From contig JAILZY010000011.1 in the NCBI GenBank assembly GCA_023512255.1, positions 1-64,000 on the forward strand: a stretch of 64,000 nucleotides of DNA, written 5' to 3'. Made by a program: the position numbers and the translations under genes. Shown here piece by piece: positions 12,332-21,102 of this stretch. The notes beneath the pieces were generated by a model. The model made no database searches. It had not been told where the DNA came from and saw only the letters and a list, made by a program, of their open reading frames with translations. Within the stretch, counting starts at the first letter, position 1. Each line of letters opens with the position of its first letter. Origin of the DNA: a bacterium (GTDB taxonomy: Bacteria; SZUA-182; DTGQ01).

Positions 12332-13186
12332 TCAAAATTGGGCAGTCAACCCCAAATAGCCAACTAATACCTGCCCCTCGCCAAAAGTCCCCCTAACCCT
12401 TTGAATAGCCTGCTCTCCCGTGCAGTGGCATGGGATCAGCACCTTAGGCGACAGAAAAGATAGAGCTTCTACAGTGCGCTCAAGGCGCGAGCTATCGGCC
12501 TCAAGTAGATGAAAGCCGCCGATAAGGGCTAAAATCCTGGAATTTGCGCTCAGCCGCCGTATATAGCTCAAGGTATTGATCAGTCCGGCATGACAGCATC
12601 CTACACAGATGACTATACCCTCCTGAGCCTCGATCCAAAGAGCCTGATCATCAGCCAGGCAGTCCCTGCGCTTGCCTTCAGGGTCAAGAAAAAAGTGGCC
12701 CCCTGCTTCATCCTCCTCGAAGGGTATCTGGCGGGGAATCGGCCCGCTGAGGCCAATACGGCTGGTGTAGCTAAGCGGTTGAGTTGCCCAAATCAGCCGC
12801 TGCTCTCTGTCTATCTGCTCCAGGGCAGATCTGCTTTCAGTAGGCATTCCGATTGACCGAGGCGGCCTCCCAGGCTGGAGACTGTAGCGGGATAGCACAG
12901 CATCAGGGTGTAAAACCAGCCGCATCCTGGGTGCAATCCGTACCATATCGGCTAATCCACCCGTGTGGTCATAATGGCCGTGACTTAATACAACCATATC
13001 AGTCTCATCCAGCCGAATCCCAAGCTGATGGGCATTTTCCTGCAGAGCCTTGCCCTGCCCGGTATCAAACAGGATCCTCCTGCCCTCGGCCTCGATCCAA
13101 ACCGATAGCCCGTGCTCGGCAATCAACCCTGCTCGCCCTGGGGTATTATCAACCAGTATGGTGATCTTAATCGACCCGGCGCTCAT
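12332..13186 (-). CDS. metallo-beta-lactamase-fold hydrolase
   Basis: The 284-residue protein is of the MBL fold. The metal-binding motif SHGHYDHTGGL is at about 67-77, followed by ligand regions CVGCCHAG (about 195) and GGFHL (about 224) and a terminal IPCHCTG. This arrangement fits the branch annotated as dihydropteroate-synthase-like or beta-ribofuranosylaminobenzene 5'-phosphate synthase-like hydrolases, often found in anaerobes. The substrate is unknown. The gene stands alone on the minus strand between MITE-like elements, and its last codons lie just outside the family 2 copy. Confidence 0.82.
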   Translation of the reverse strand: MSAGSIKITILVDNTPGRAGLIAEHGLSVWIEAEGRRILFDTGQGKALQENAHQLGIRLDETDMVVLSHGHYDHTGGLADMVRIAPRMRLVLHPDAVLSRYSLQPGRPPRSIGMPTESRSALEQIDREQRLIWATQPLSYTSRIGLSGPIPRQIPFEEDEAGGHFFLDPEGKRRDCLADDQALWIEAQEGIVICVGCCHAGLINTLSYIRRLSANSRILALIGGFHLLEADSSRLERTVEALSFLSPKVLIPCHCTGEQAIQRVRGTFGEGQVLVGYLGLTAQF

Positions 13187-13582
13187 CCTTTTCTCCTAAT
13201 ATGCTTAAGGGGGCCTAGTATTCTTAACGGGTTGAATCACAAATGACAGCTATATTTTATCTCCTTCGTACCGCAAGTCAACAGAAAGCAGTATCGCCTT
13301 GCCTTCTGCCTTTGGGAACCACCAAAGGCACTGGGGCAGGATCGATTCAAGGAGTGAGAGAGCTTTTTGAAGTATTTCAGAAGATAATCAAAACTCTGGA
13401 GGCTATCTTATTGATTCTTATTGATATATTTATTGAAGTGAATGACTTAAAAATTAGTGTCACTTAATTCGCTGTCCGAATTTCCGAGTCCATTATATTT
13501 ACCCAAATAAGCTTAAAGTCTTATGACCTTGAAAAATAAGGTCTTACCCTTATGAAATAAGGGATTCAGAAATCAAAATTAT
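13187..13582. other. spacer without a convincing gene
   Basis: The 74-residue ORF at 13243-13467 has no recognisable motif, no ribosome binding site and a low-complexity Leu/Ile tail, so I do not call it. Around 13500-13565 short duplications such as AAAGTCTTATGACCTTGAAAAATAAGGTCTTACCCTTATGAAATAAGG are visible as two imperfect arms. Nothing else is seen. Confidence 0.4.
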
Positions 13583-13611
13583 TTGACCATGAATATCAAT
13601 TGAGGTACAAT
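13583..13611 (+). promoter_or_regulatory. sigma70-type promoter of the coiled-coil gene
   Basis: TTGACC and TACAAT are separated by 17 bases, about 40 bases before the ATG at 13651. Confidence 0.6.
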
Positions 13612-13650
13612 TATTGTTAATTAAGGTAAAGATTAATTGATGGGGTAACT

Positions 13651-14253
13651 ATGAAACAGCTTGCTAATAAAATAATCAAGAAGATATCACTAGAAATAAT
13701 TTATGAAGCTGTAGAAGAAAAAACGACAGAAATCAGAAGAGATATTGTAGAACTTAAAAATAAACAGGAAGCTGATTTTCGCTATTTAAATACACAAATA
13801 AGCCAAGTCAAAGATGTTCTCGGTCAAAAAATTGATATTCAAATTAATCAATTAAACCAGAAAATTGATAATCAAGCTAATCAATTAAACCAGAAAATTG
13901 ATAGTCAGATTGGACAGCTAAACCAGAAAATCGATAGTCAAATTGGACAGCTAAATAGTCAAATTGGACAGCTAAACCAAAAAATTGATAGTCAGATTGG
14001 ACAGCTAAATAGTCAGATCGGACAGCTAAACCAGAAAATCGATAGTCAGATTGGACAGCTAAATAGTCAAATTGGACAGCTAAACCAGAAAATCGATAGT
14101 CAAACTGGCCAATTGAACCAAAAAATTGATAGTCAAATTGGACAGCTAAACCAAAAAATTGATAATCAAATTGGACAGCTAAACCAAAGACTTGATATTC
14201 TCATTAAAATGTTTATTGAATTTACAAAAAGTGGGAATGAAAATGGGAAATGA
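13651..14253 (+). CDS. repetitive coiled-coil protein
   Basis: The 200-residue protein starts with a charged helix (residues 1-60) and continues with a long run of near-identical repeats. An 11-residue unit NQKIDSQIGQL alternates with a 7-residue unit NSQIGQL up to about residue 190. Ile/Leu spacing fits hendecad and heptad coiled coils. No signal peptide and no enzymatic motif are visible. The DNA repeats are close enough that copy number may vary between strains. The N-terminal part resembles small proteins often annotated as hypothetical or DUF-type coiled coils. It has its own promoter and is followed by tRNA-Val on the opposite strand. Function unknown. Confidence 0.75.
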   Translation: MKQLANKIIKKISLEIIYEAVEEKTTEIRRDIVELKNKQEADFRYLNTQISQVKDVLGQKIDIQINQLNQKIDNQANQLNQKIDSQIGQLNQKIDSQIGQLNSQIGQLNQKIDSQIGQLNSQIGQLNQKIDSQIGQLNSQIGQLNQKIDSQTGQLNQKIDSQIGQLNQKIDNQIGQLNQRLDILIKMFIEFTKSGNENGK

Positions 14254-14346
14254 AAAATTGCGTATTAAATGCTTACAAGTTGAAAATAAAGGCAAAAACC
14301 CTCACTTTTTCTTTTCTTACCTTGAGAGCAATACTGAAAAATCTAA

Positions 14347-14421
14347 TGGTGGGCGATACTGGGATCGAACCAGTGGCCCCTGCCGTGTGAAGACAGTGCT
14401 CTCCCGCTGAGCTAATCGCCC
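14347..14421 (-). tRNA. tRNA-Val (anticodon CAC)
   Basis: Read on the minus strand, GGGCGAT pairs with ATCGCCC in the acceptor stem. The anticodon arm is CTGTC-TTCACAC-GGCAG, giving anticodon CAC. The T arm is CTGG-TTCGATC-CCAG, and the 3' CCA is encoded. All arms fold in the cloverleaf. Confidence 0.92.
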
Positions 14422-14495
14422 TTCATTCACTTTCTGACCTCTATACTTGTATCAAATTTCCCTTATTGTGTCAAGCTGATTAAAAAGACTAGCAG

Positions 14496-14582
14496 ATGTT
14501 CCCCACACCCTTAGATAGAGGTGAGCCACCGGATACCGCACCGATTAGCCGAACGAATGTTCCCCACACCCTTGGATAGAGG
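14496..14582. repeat. 26-base direct repeat pair
   Basis: ATGTTCCCCACACCCTTRGATAGAGG occurs at 14496-14521 and 14557-14582 with one mismatch, 61 bases apart. Thirteen bases (CAGATGTTCCCCA) recur in inverse orientation near the window start at about 64-76, so this may be another dispersed repeat. Confidence 0.6.
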
Positions 14583-15179
14583 AGATTATGGGAGTCTGCA
14601 ATAAAGATGGAAACATCTGGCCCTGACCTATAAGTTCCATTGACAGATAGTTCAGCTTGTGGTAAGAATATAATATATTTTTAAGAGTAGGCATAATTTT
14701 ATATCTTGAGGAGAAGAATAATTATGTATCTGAAAAAGATTCACTTGTATGGATTTGTTGGACAATATTGACCCTGGGGAGCTAACTCTGGCCGGTGGTC
14801 GGGGCAATATGAGGGATGAGACGATGTTTTTATTATCATTTTTTTTAAAACTTCAATCTGTTATCCAAAAAATTAAATCATGCCTTTCAATTAAAGCCGC
14901 GTTTGATTCGGGCACGCAGTCTCAGGTTATCAACTGTGGTCTAAGAGTGCCTCTTTTCTTCTTTTCACCATCCTCCCAGAAAACATCCCCTATTGAAATA
15001 TTCCCTTACCTTATCCGGTCATGGTTTTCTCTTTTTTCAGAAATTACCCGCCCTACAGTGGTAGGAAGTAGGGGTAAATTTTTTCAAAATCAAATCCGAA
15101 TTTCCTGATAAATTTCTTGATAATTTTCATCAGGGAGTCGGAAATTTAAAATTTTTTAAGAATTATTTTGAGAATTATC
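14583..15179. other. gene-poor spacer before selC
   Basis: No gene is supported. A ribosome-binding-like GAGGAG precedes ATG at 14724, giving the 15-residue MYLKKIHLYGFVGQY before a stop. Its start recalls the first strand of SMC-type ATPases, so this could be a remnant. The 119-residue ORF at 14749-15108 has no recognisable motif. Just before selC a small duplication, GAATTATTTTGAGAATTAT, is seen. Confidence 0.35.
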
Positions 15180-15270
15180 GAGGGTAATGGTACTGGTGTG
15201 CCCCACGGACTTCAAATCCGTCGGTCGGCCTGTGCAAGGGCCGTAGGAGGTTCGATTCCCCTTACCCTCT
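15180..15270 (+). tRNA. selC: selenocysteine tRNA (anticodon TCA)
   Basis: The RNA has an 8-bp acceptor stem (GAGGGTAA with TTACCCTC), an extended D arm, and anticodon arm CGGAC-TTCAAAT-CCG with anticodon TCA. It has a long variable arm (around CGGCCTGTGCAAGGGCCG) and a T arm GGAGG-TTCGATT-CCCC. These are the hallmarks of tRNA-Sec. The 3' CCA is not encoded. It stands 330 bases before selB, separated by a family 2 MITE-like element. Its presence shows that UGA can be read as selenocysteine in this organism. Confidence 0.93.
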
Positions 15271-15331
15271 TTAAATTTTATTCAGAAACTTTATCAAGGG
15301 GGCGAAGCAATGACCTTATCAAAAGTCTAAG

Positions 15332-15446
15332 CGGTCTTTTCGCTAATAAAGCGCGCAAGCTGCGGCGGCACAAGGTCCGCCCCGACAATTGATTGGATAA
15401 TTGATCCGCTGTACGCACTTGTGTTACACACTTGGCGAGGAAACCA
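15332..15446. mobile_element. MITE-like element family 2, copy 2 (between selC and selB)
   Basis: The ends are CGGTCTTTTCGCTAATAAAG and TTGGCGAGGAAACCA, flanked by the 5-base duplication CTAAG (15327-15331, 15447-15451). The remaining 15447-15600 is short leader sequence of selB. Confidence 0.78.
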
Positions 15447-15600
15447 CTAAGCAATTACTACACTTTTGCAGAAATTTCTTATCGCCTTGAAATCCTTGAA
15501 AGTTACCTCTAATAGCAAATCCAGTAAAATCAAGGCCTTGGAGAAAAAGTGCAAAAGCATAGCAATTAATAAATTGTAAAAATTCAGGTGATTTATCTCT

Positions 15601-17523
15601 ATGAAAAACGTAGTTATTGGTCTTGCTGGGCATATTGATCATGGCAAGACTGCTCTGGCCAAGGCTCTTACTGGCATAGACACTGATCGGCTGAAAGAGG
15701 AAAAGGAGCGAGGCATATCGATAGAATCAGGCTTCGCACCCTGTCGGCTTCCCAATGGACAGCTGGTGAGTATTGTTGATTGCCCAGGCCATGAAAAGTT
15801 TATCAAGAATATGCTCAGGGGCATCTCTGGGGTCGATGTGGCCATACTGGTTGTCGCCGCCGATGATGGCCCTATGCCTCAGACTAGAGAGCACCTTGAT
15901 ATTCTTGCCCTCCTGGGAATCAGGCGCGGGCTGGTAGTAATCAATAAGATTGATCTTGTGGACAGAGACTGGCTTGAGCTAGTTCATGAGGAAATCATCA
16001 GGCTGATTGAGCCAACTTTCCTTCGACAGGCGCCGATTATCAACTGTTCATGCCGAAGCGGAGAAGGGATTGAACAATTGAAAAAAGCCCTGATGGAAGC
16101 TGTGGACAAGGTTGAGAGAGCTAGCTTAAGGGAGGAATTTAGACTTCCTGTGGATCGGGTTTTTTCAATCCCTGGCTACGGCACAGTGGCTACTGGCACT
16201 TTAGTGGATGGCGAGGTAATGGCTGGATCGACAGCCGTGGTTTATCCTGAAGGTCGCAAAGTCAAAATCCGCGCTCTCCAGGTTCATAATCAGTGGGTAG
16301 AAGAAGCCCAGGCTGGGCAGCGAGTTGGCTTTAACCTGGCCAATATAGGGATATCTGAGCTAAAGAGAGGAGATGTTATCGCCTCACCAGGCTCCCTTCT
16401 GCCTACCACTATCCTGGATGCCAGGCTCCGATATCTGGAATCTAACCTTGCTCCCTTGACCAATAGAACCAGGGTCCGGTTGCATACCGGAACTACTGAA
16501 GTCATAGCTAGAGTGATTTACATGGATAGGGAGAAAATCGAGCCTGGTGAGCAGGCTATTGTTCAGTTCAGGCTGGAAGAGAAGGTTGCACCCGCGGTCT
16601 TTGACCGATATATTATCCGCTCGCTCAGCCCTGCCCATACTATCGGCGGAGGAGTTATCTTGGACGCCTACTCAAGGCGCTATAGTGCCACAGAGGGCAA
16701 CAGCAGAGCGGCTCACCTAAAGCTTCTGGAGGAGGGAAAATTCGAGCAGTTTATCATCGAGACACTTTCACGGTATAAATTTCATCCCTGCACTCGGAGT
16801 GAACTGATTCGCAAGACTGCCCTCTCTCGCAAAGAGCTTGACCAGACCCTGGCCCGGCTACAGGCTGAGGGCGAAATTTGCCCCCTTGATGATGAAGAAT
16901 TTTTGATATCCAGTAGGCAGGCAATCTGTATCAAGGAAAAACTGATCGATACATTGAAAGATTTTCATCGTAAAAATCCTCTTGAAAAAGGGATGGGGAA
17001 AGAGCTCCTCAGGTCAAAGATAGCCGTAGAAATAGATAGCCGGCTTTTCCATCATCTCATCAGGGAGCTTGAGATGAGCCGGACAATCGTCTCTGACGGC
17101 CCAACGATCAGGCTGGCTGACCACAGCCTATCTTTCAGCTCAGGGCAAAAAGAGATTATCAAGACCATGGAACGGGAACTTTTGGCCAGCGGCCTGCGGC
17201 CATTAAAGATAACGCAGCTATATCAGAATATCCCCCATAGGGGAGAGGAGGTGGACAGATTATTAAAGGTGCTCATAGATCAAGGCATTTTCATCCGAAT
17301 TGCTCAAGATACCATTATGCATAGCCAGCCTTTCCATGAGCTCAGAGAGATGATAAAGGCGCATATCAAGGAGCAGGGAAAGCTTACCCTCCATGATTTT
17401 CGGGACCAGATAGCAGATCTTGGTCGAATAAAAACCGTTCAGATTCTGGAATACTTAGATTCTATCGGTTTCACTAGACGAATCGGTGATATTCGAGTGC
17501 TTACAAGATCTGAAAACAAATAA
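15601..17523 (+). CDS. selB: selenocysteine-specific translation elongation factor
   Basis: The 640-residue SelB delivers Sec-tRNA to the ribosome at UGA codons followed by a SECIS element. The GTPase domain shows GHIDHGKTAL (G1), DCPGHEKF (G3) and NKID (G4). Beta-barrel domains II-III follow, then a C-terminal string of winged helices (about 400-640) that bind the SECIS RNA. The length fits bacterial SelB. An AGGTG box precedes the ATG by about 10 bases. It is linked with selC upstream; selA and selD are not in this window. Confidence 0.95.
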   Translation: MKNVVIGLAGHIDHGKTALAKALTGIDTDRLKEEKERGISIESGFAPCRLPNGQLVSIVDCPGHEKFIKNMLRGISGVDVAILVVAADDGPMPQTREHLDILALLGIRRGLVVINKIDLVDRDWLELVHEEIIRLIEPTFLRQAPIINCSCRSGEGIEQLKKALMEAVDKVERASLREEFRLPVDRVFSIPGYGTVATGTLVDGEVMAGSTAVVYPEGRKVKIRALQVHNQWVEEAQAGQRVGFNLANIGISELKRGDVIASPGSLLPTTILDARLRYLESNLAPLTNRTRVRLHTGTTEVIARVIYMDREKIEPGEQAIVQFRLEEKVAPAVFDRYIIRSLSPAHTIGGGVILDAYSRRYSATEGNSRAAHLKLLEEGKFEQFIIETLSRYKFHPCTRSELIRKTALSRKELDQTLARLQAEGEICPLDDEEFLISSRQAICIKEKLIDTLKDFHRKNPLEKGMGKELLRSKIAVEIDSRLFHHLIRELEMSRTIVSDGPTIRLADHSLSFSSGQKEIIKTMERELLASGLRPLKITQLYQNIPHRGEEVDRLLKVLIDQGIFIRIAQDTIMHSQPFHELREMIKAHIKEQGKLTLHDFRDQIADLGRIKTVQILEYLDSIGFTRRIGDIRVLTRSENK

Positions 17524-17561
17524 GGGATAACCATAAGAAATAAACAAGGGAGTGATAACCA

Positions 17562-18335
17562 ATGAACAAGCATAGGATTTCGATACCCTTATTCGCCATG
17601 TTAACAGCTTTTTCAATAAGTTATTTTATCCTCTGCCCAGCCCACCAGATTGCAGCCGCACCCCGTATTCTCTTTCCTGTTTCATCGTTCGATTTTGGGG
17701 AAATTTATCAGAATAAGACGGTTAGTCATATTTTTACCTTCCAGAATACCGGCGATGAGGTGTTGAATATTACCGAGGTAAAGACATCTTGCGGCTGTAC
17801 CGCGGCCGTGCTTTCTCAAAAATCGATCAAGCCGACCGAGACAGGAAAGATCGAGGTTAGCTTCAATTCTGCCTATCGCCGGGGTAAGCAGCACAAGATC
17901 ATCTATGTTCATTCTAATGATCCGGCCAATCCGATTACCCAGTTGACTATCGAGGCCCTGGTCAAGGTCGATCTGGAAGCTACTCCAGCCAATGTTTACT
18001 TTAATCAGATAAAAGCGGATCAGGCAGCTAATCAGGAAGTGGTGCTGAAAAATACCGGCCAGGAGAGCATGTCAATTTTATCGATGCAAACCTCTCCTTC
18101 GGCTGGCATATCAGTAAAAATCGCCTCAGAAAAAGCTGCTTCAGAGCAGATTAACCAGCCGCTCAGTCTCAAACCGAATGAGTCTTTGAAGATCATTGTT
18201 TCGGCAAAACCGATAGACAATAATCCCCGCCTGAGCGGACAGGTAAGGATCAAAACAGACAGTAAAACCACTCCAGAGGTAATTATACCGGTATTTTTAT
18301 CCCTAGACACTACTTCTGCTCCCAACAGGAAATAA
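17562..18335 (+). CDS. secreted DUF1573 protein
   Basis: The 257-residue protein begins with a signal peptide (hydrophobic residues about 8-30, ending near AAA). It has a DUF1573 immunoglobulin-like domain, with FPVSSFDFGEIYQNKTVSHIFTFQNTGDEVL and the conserved TSCGCTA, and a second, weaker beta-sandwich repeat (about 125-250). DUF1573 proteins are exported, and the CGC motif may bind metal or form a disulfide. It lies 38 bases after selB and may be co-transcribed. No selenium role is known. Confidence 0.82.
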   Translation: MNKHRISIPLFAMLTAFSISYFILCPAHQIAAAPRILFPVSSFDFGEIYQNKTVSHIFTFQNTGDEVLNITEVKTSCGCTAAVLSQKSIKPTETGKIEVSFNSAYRRGKQHKIIYVHSNDPANPITQLTIEALVKVDLEATPANVYFNQIKADQAANQEVVLKNTGQESMSILSMQTSPSAGISVKIASEKAASEQINQPLSLKPNESLKIIVSAKPIDNNPRLSGQVRIKTDSKTTPEVIIPVFLSLDTTSAPNRK

Positions 18336-18357
18336 GCTTGGCCATACTATCGACTAT

Positions 18358-18381
18358 ATCTATAACCACTATAGATTTTTT
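18358..18381 (+). terminator. possible intrinsic terminator after the selB/DUF1573 unit
   Basis: ATCTATA and TATAGAT form a 7-bp stem around a 5-base loop, followed by a T run. The stem is AT-rich, so the strength is doubtful. Confidence 0.4.
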
Positions 18382-18392
18382 CGATATTATTC

Positions 18393-18420
18393 TTGACTTT
18401 CTGAAACCAGCAAGTATTAT
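18393..18420 (+). promoter_or_regulatory. possible promoter of the DUF3343-yedF unit
   Basis: TTGACT and TATTAT are spaced by 16 bases. They lie about 210 bases before DUF3343, with a MITE-like element between. Confidence 0.4.
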
Positions 18421-18482
18421 TTACTATAACTAGATTATAATTGCATGAATTGCCTGATGCCGGGGTAATTTTTATCCATAAT

Positions 18483-18572
18483 TGCTCTTATTTATTAGCT
18501 ACTATTGAGAGACATAACCCTAATAAGAGCTAAGCTCCTTTGAGGGGTTATGGTGTCTGATATATAAGAGCG
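18483..18572 (+). mobile_element. MITE-like element family 1, copy B
   Basis: The 90-base element begins TGCTCTTATTTATTAGC and ends ATATAAGAGCG. It is flanked by the perfect 8-base direct repeat TCCATAAT (18475-18482, 18573-18580). It shares its internal sequence with copies A and C. Confidence 0.85.
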
Positions 18573-18631
18573 TCCATAATTTTTATCCGCTACTTTGAGG
18601 CTTATTATTATGACCTTGAGGCTTATATAGT

Positions 18632-18898
18632 ATGGCTGTCTATGCGATCATCACCTTCCACACTACCCACTTTGCCCTGAAGGCCAAAAAAGTGCTTGAA
18701 AAAACTGACCAGGAGATAGAAATGATCCCGGTGCCGAGGGAATTTAGCTCTAACTGCGGCTTTTGCTGCAAGCTGCCTTGGTCGGAGCGGGAGAAAGCCG
18801 AAAGGGTTTTGCTCGATAGCCAGGTGGAGATCGACCAGATTTATCGATGGGAGCGGGATGATGAGGCAGAGAAGAAAAAAAGGTTTAGGTTTATCTAG
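18632..18898 (+). CDS. DUF3343 protein of the selenium trait
   Basis: The 88-residue protein matches the DUF3343 pattern. An N-terminal strand-helix (YAIITFHTTHFALKAKKVL) is followed by IPVPREFSSNCGFCCKLPW with the conserved Cys-rich turn. Such proteins are phylogenetically linked to selenium users, usually beside yedF, as here (60 bases upstream). The function is unknown. Selenium handling through the Cys cluster is an inference. Confidence 0.8.
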   Translation: MAVYAIITFHTTHFALKAKKVLEKTDQEIEMIPVPREFSSNCGFCCKLPWSEREKAERVLLDSQVEIDQIYRWERDDEAEKKKRFRFI

Positions 18899-18958
18899 GT
18901 CAGGCTTATTCAGGTTTATCTAAGTGATAATTTAATTGATTCTTCAAGGAGAGATCGT

Positions 18959-19612
18959 ATGGCGATAACGGTTGATGCTCGGGGGTTGGATTGTCCTAAG
19001 CCGGTAATAAAAACAAAGGAAGCCCTTGAGCAGGCAGCTGGCCAGCCTCTTTTGGTCATGGTCAGCAGCGCGGCTTCGAAGGAGAATGTGATCAGGTTTC
19101 TCAACCGAAACGGGGTAGCGGTTGAGCGGGTAGAAGAACGGGGAGGTGAGTTTCACATCTATACTGCAGGCTGCGAAGGTCTAGGGCAGGATGTTCAGCC
19201 GGTCTCACCCGGCGCAGAGCCCCAGTCCGCGGACTGCTCCTGTAACTCTTCTCAGGCTCCATCTTGGCCTTTGGGTAGAGGCACAGTGCTCTTTATCACT
19301 AGAGATCGGATTGGCTCTGGGAGCGATGAGCTTGGCATGAGCCTTCTTGTGGCTTTTATAGCCACAATTAGGGAACTTTCCGCTCAGCCAAGGACAATCT
19401 GCTTCATGAACAGTGGGGTAAAGCTGACAGTCAATGGAGCCCCGACCCTCTCTTACCTGAAGGAACTTGAGGAAAAGGGAGTCGAGCTTCTGGTCTGTGG
19501 AACCTGTCTGAATTACTTCAACCTTACCCAGGAACTTGGGGTAGGCAAGGTGTCCAATATGTATGACATTTCCGAAACACTGCTTAAGTCAGCTAAAGTA
19601 ATCACCATTTAG
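18959..19612 (+). CDS. yedF: selenium metabolism protein YedF (TusA-DsrE fusion)
   Basis: The 217-residue protein is a fusion. The N-terminal TusA-like domain has DARGLDCPKPVIKTKEAL (Cys at about 11). The C-terminal DsrE-like domain starts near RGTVLFITRDRIGSGSDELG and carries ELLVCGTCLNYF. This architecture defines the sulfurtransferase-like YedF family tied to selenium use, thought to carry persulfide or selenide. The start is chosen by an AAGGAGAG box 6 bases upstream. It follows DUF3343 and precedes the desulfurase. Confidence 0.9.
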   Translation: MAITVDARGLDCPKPVIKTKEALEQAAGQPLLVMVSSAASKENVIRFLNRNGVAVERVEERGGEFHIYTAGCEGLGQDVQPVSPGAEPQSADCSCNSSQAPSWPLGRGTVLFITRDRIGSGSDELGMSLLVAFIATIRELSAQPRTICFMNSGVKLTVNGAPTLSYLKELEEKGVELLVCGTCLNYFNLTQELGVGKVSNMYDISETLLKSAKVITI

Positions 19613-19635
19613 TTATAGTTAACATTTAGTTTTAG

Positions 19636-19737
19636 TGGTTCTTTCGCTAAATGCGAGATCAGATCCAATTACCCAATCAATTGTAGGGGCGGACCTTGGG
19701 TCCGCCCAAATTGCGCACTTTATTAGCGAAAAGACCA
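19636..19737. mobile_element. MITE-like element family 2, copy 3
   Basis: The ends are TGGTTCTTTCGCTAAATGCG and CTTTATTAGCGAAAAGACCA, with 5-base duplication TTTAG (19631-19635, 19738-19742). Its centre is the hairpin GTAGGGGCGGACCTTGGGTC, the same core as the REP-like units of the restriction island. Confidence 0.85.
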
Positions 19738-19834
19738 TTTAGTTAATAAGAGCTGATAGTTAAAAAGGGCTGAACTGTGAGTATTTTAGTATTTTTAGAA
19801 AAACTAGACCGCAAGTTAGCTGGGCAAGCCGCAG

Positions 19835-20983
19835 ATGATCTATTTTGACCATGCAGCCACATCAGGAATTAAGCCTCCCGCAGTGATCGAGGCTATAGTT
19901 GATTGCCTGAAGAACGCCAACGCTAACCCGGGCCGCTCCTCGCATTCGCTGTCGATCAAGGCCGCCGAGATTATCTATCGGACCCGTGAGGTCATCGGTG
20001 AGCTATTCAACTTTCCCGAAACGGAAAATATTATCCTGACCAAAAATGCCACCGAGGCCTTGAATCTGGCTATTTATGGAACGCTGGGATCAGGAGGGGG
20101 AGAAGCAATTACCACCTCGATGGAGCACAATTCTGTCCTAAGGCCGCTCAACCGCCTGAGAGAAAAGGGCTTGATCAGGCTAAAAATAGTTGAGGGAGAC
20201 ACAAATGGCCTGATATCCCCTCAGAAGATCGAGGAGGCCATAAGTGATAATACCCGACTGGTAATCGCTACGGCAGCTTCCAATGTCTGCGGCAGCCGGC
20301 TTGATCTTGAGGGAATCTTGCAGGTCTGCCAGTCCAAGGGAGTGAAGCTTCTGGTCGATGCTGCTCAAGGGGCTGGAGCGATAGAGATTGATTTAACCAA
20401 GACCCCATTTGATTTTTTGGCTATAACCGGACATAAGCATCTTTTCGGACCGCAGGGGACCGGAGCTTTGATTATCAAGGAGCCTGATTCTCTGGAGCCT
20501 TTTATGTGCGGTGGGACGGGCAGCTTATCGGAGAAAACCATCCAGCCTGACTTTCCGCCGGATAAATTCGAGGCTGGGACCCTGAACACGCCAGGGTGTG
20601 CAGGTCTTTGTGCTGGGATCGAATTTATTCTCTCCGAAGGGCTCAATAAAATTATTAGCCGGGAGCAGCATCTAGTGAGCTATCTGCTCGATAAGCTCAG
20701 CGGGATTGAGGAAGCCAAAGTTTATGCAGCCGAGGTCACTGATCGGTTGGCTGTAGTTTCATTCAATTTGGAAGGGGCGATGCCATCAGAGGTTTCTCAC
20801 TATCTTGACCGCAAGTGGCAAATCTATACCCGACCAGGGCTTCACTGTGCCCCCCAGGCTCATCAGACGCTAGGCAGCTTCCCTCAAGGAACGGTTCGTA
20901 TCAGCCTCTCTTACTTTAATACCGAACAGGAGATTGACACAGCCATCGAGGCCCTAAAATCTTATGTATGCACTAGAAGCTAA
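19835..20983 (+). CDS. class V aminotransferase / cysteine desulfurase family, selenium-associated branch
   Basis: The 382-residue PLP enzyme shows the PLP lysine motif ITGHKHLFGPQGTGAL (about 205) and a catalytic Cys in RPGLHCAPQAH (about 345). The N-terminus IYFDHAATSGIKPP is typical of the desulfurase branch represented by the EF2568 family, which occurs with YedF and selenium-dependent hydroxylase genes. It would release S or Se from (seleno)cysteine to feed YedF. A selenocysteine lyase role is inferred from context. The ribosome binding site is weak. Confidence 0.86.
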   Translation: MIYFDHAATSGIKPPAVIEAIVDCLKNANANPGRSSHSLSIKAAEIIYRTREVIGELFNFPETENIILTKNATEALNLAIYGTLGSGGGEAITTSMEHNSVLRPLNRLREKGLIRLKIVEGDTNGLISPQKIEEAISDNTRLVIATAASNVCGSRLDLEGILQVCQSKGVKLLVDAAQGAGAIEIDLTKTPFDFLAITGHKHLFGPQGTGALIIKEPDSLEPFMCGGTGSLSEKTIQPDFPPDKFEAGTLNTPGCAGLCAGIEFILSEGLNKIISREQHLVSYLLDKLSGIEEAKVYAAEVTDRLAVVSFNLEGAMPSEVSHYLDRKWQIYTRPGLHCAPQAHQTLGSFPQGTVRISLSYFNTEQEIDTAIEALKSYVCTRS

Positions 20984-21102
20984 TTGTTATATTGTTATAT
21001 AGTTATCCAGAAACTAATTGTTATATAGTTATTTATTATATAGTTATTTATATAGTTATATACCTTAAATAATCACCATGTTTACAGATAAGGAGAGAGT
21101 GT

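Noticed and set aside
13243-13467. 74-residue ORF upstream of the coiled-coil gene
   Set aside because: No ribosome binding site, no recognisable domain, and a low-complexity hydrophobic tail.
14749-15108. 119-residue ORF before selC
   Set aside because: No family resemblance and poor start context; treated as non-coding spacer.
18632-18898. Selenoprotein with an in-frame UGA near the selenium genes
   Set aside because: DUF3343, YedF and the desulfurase all use Cys codons at the key positions. I found no UGA with a SECIS-like hairpin in this window.
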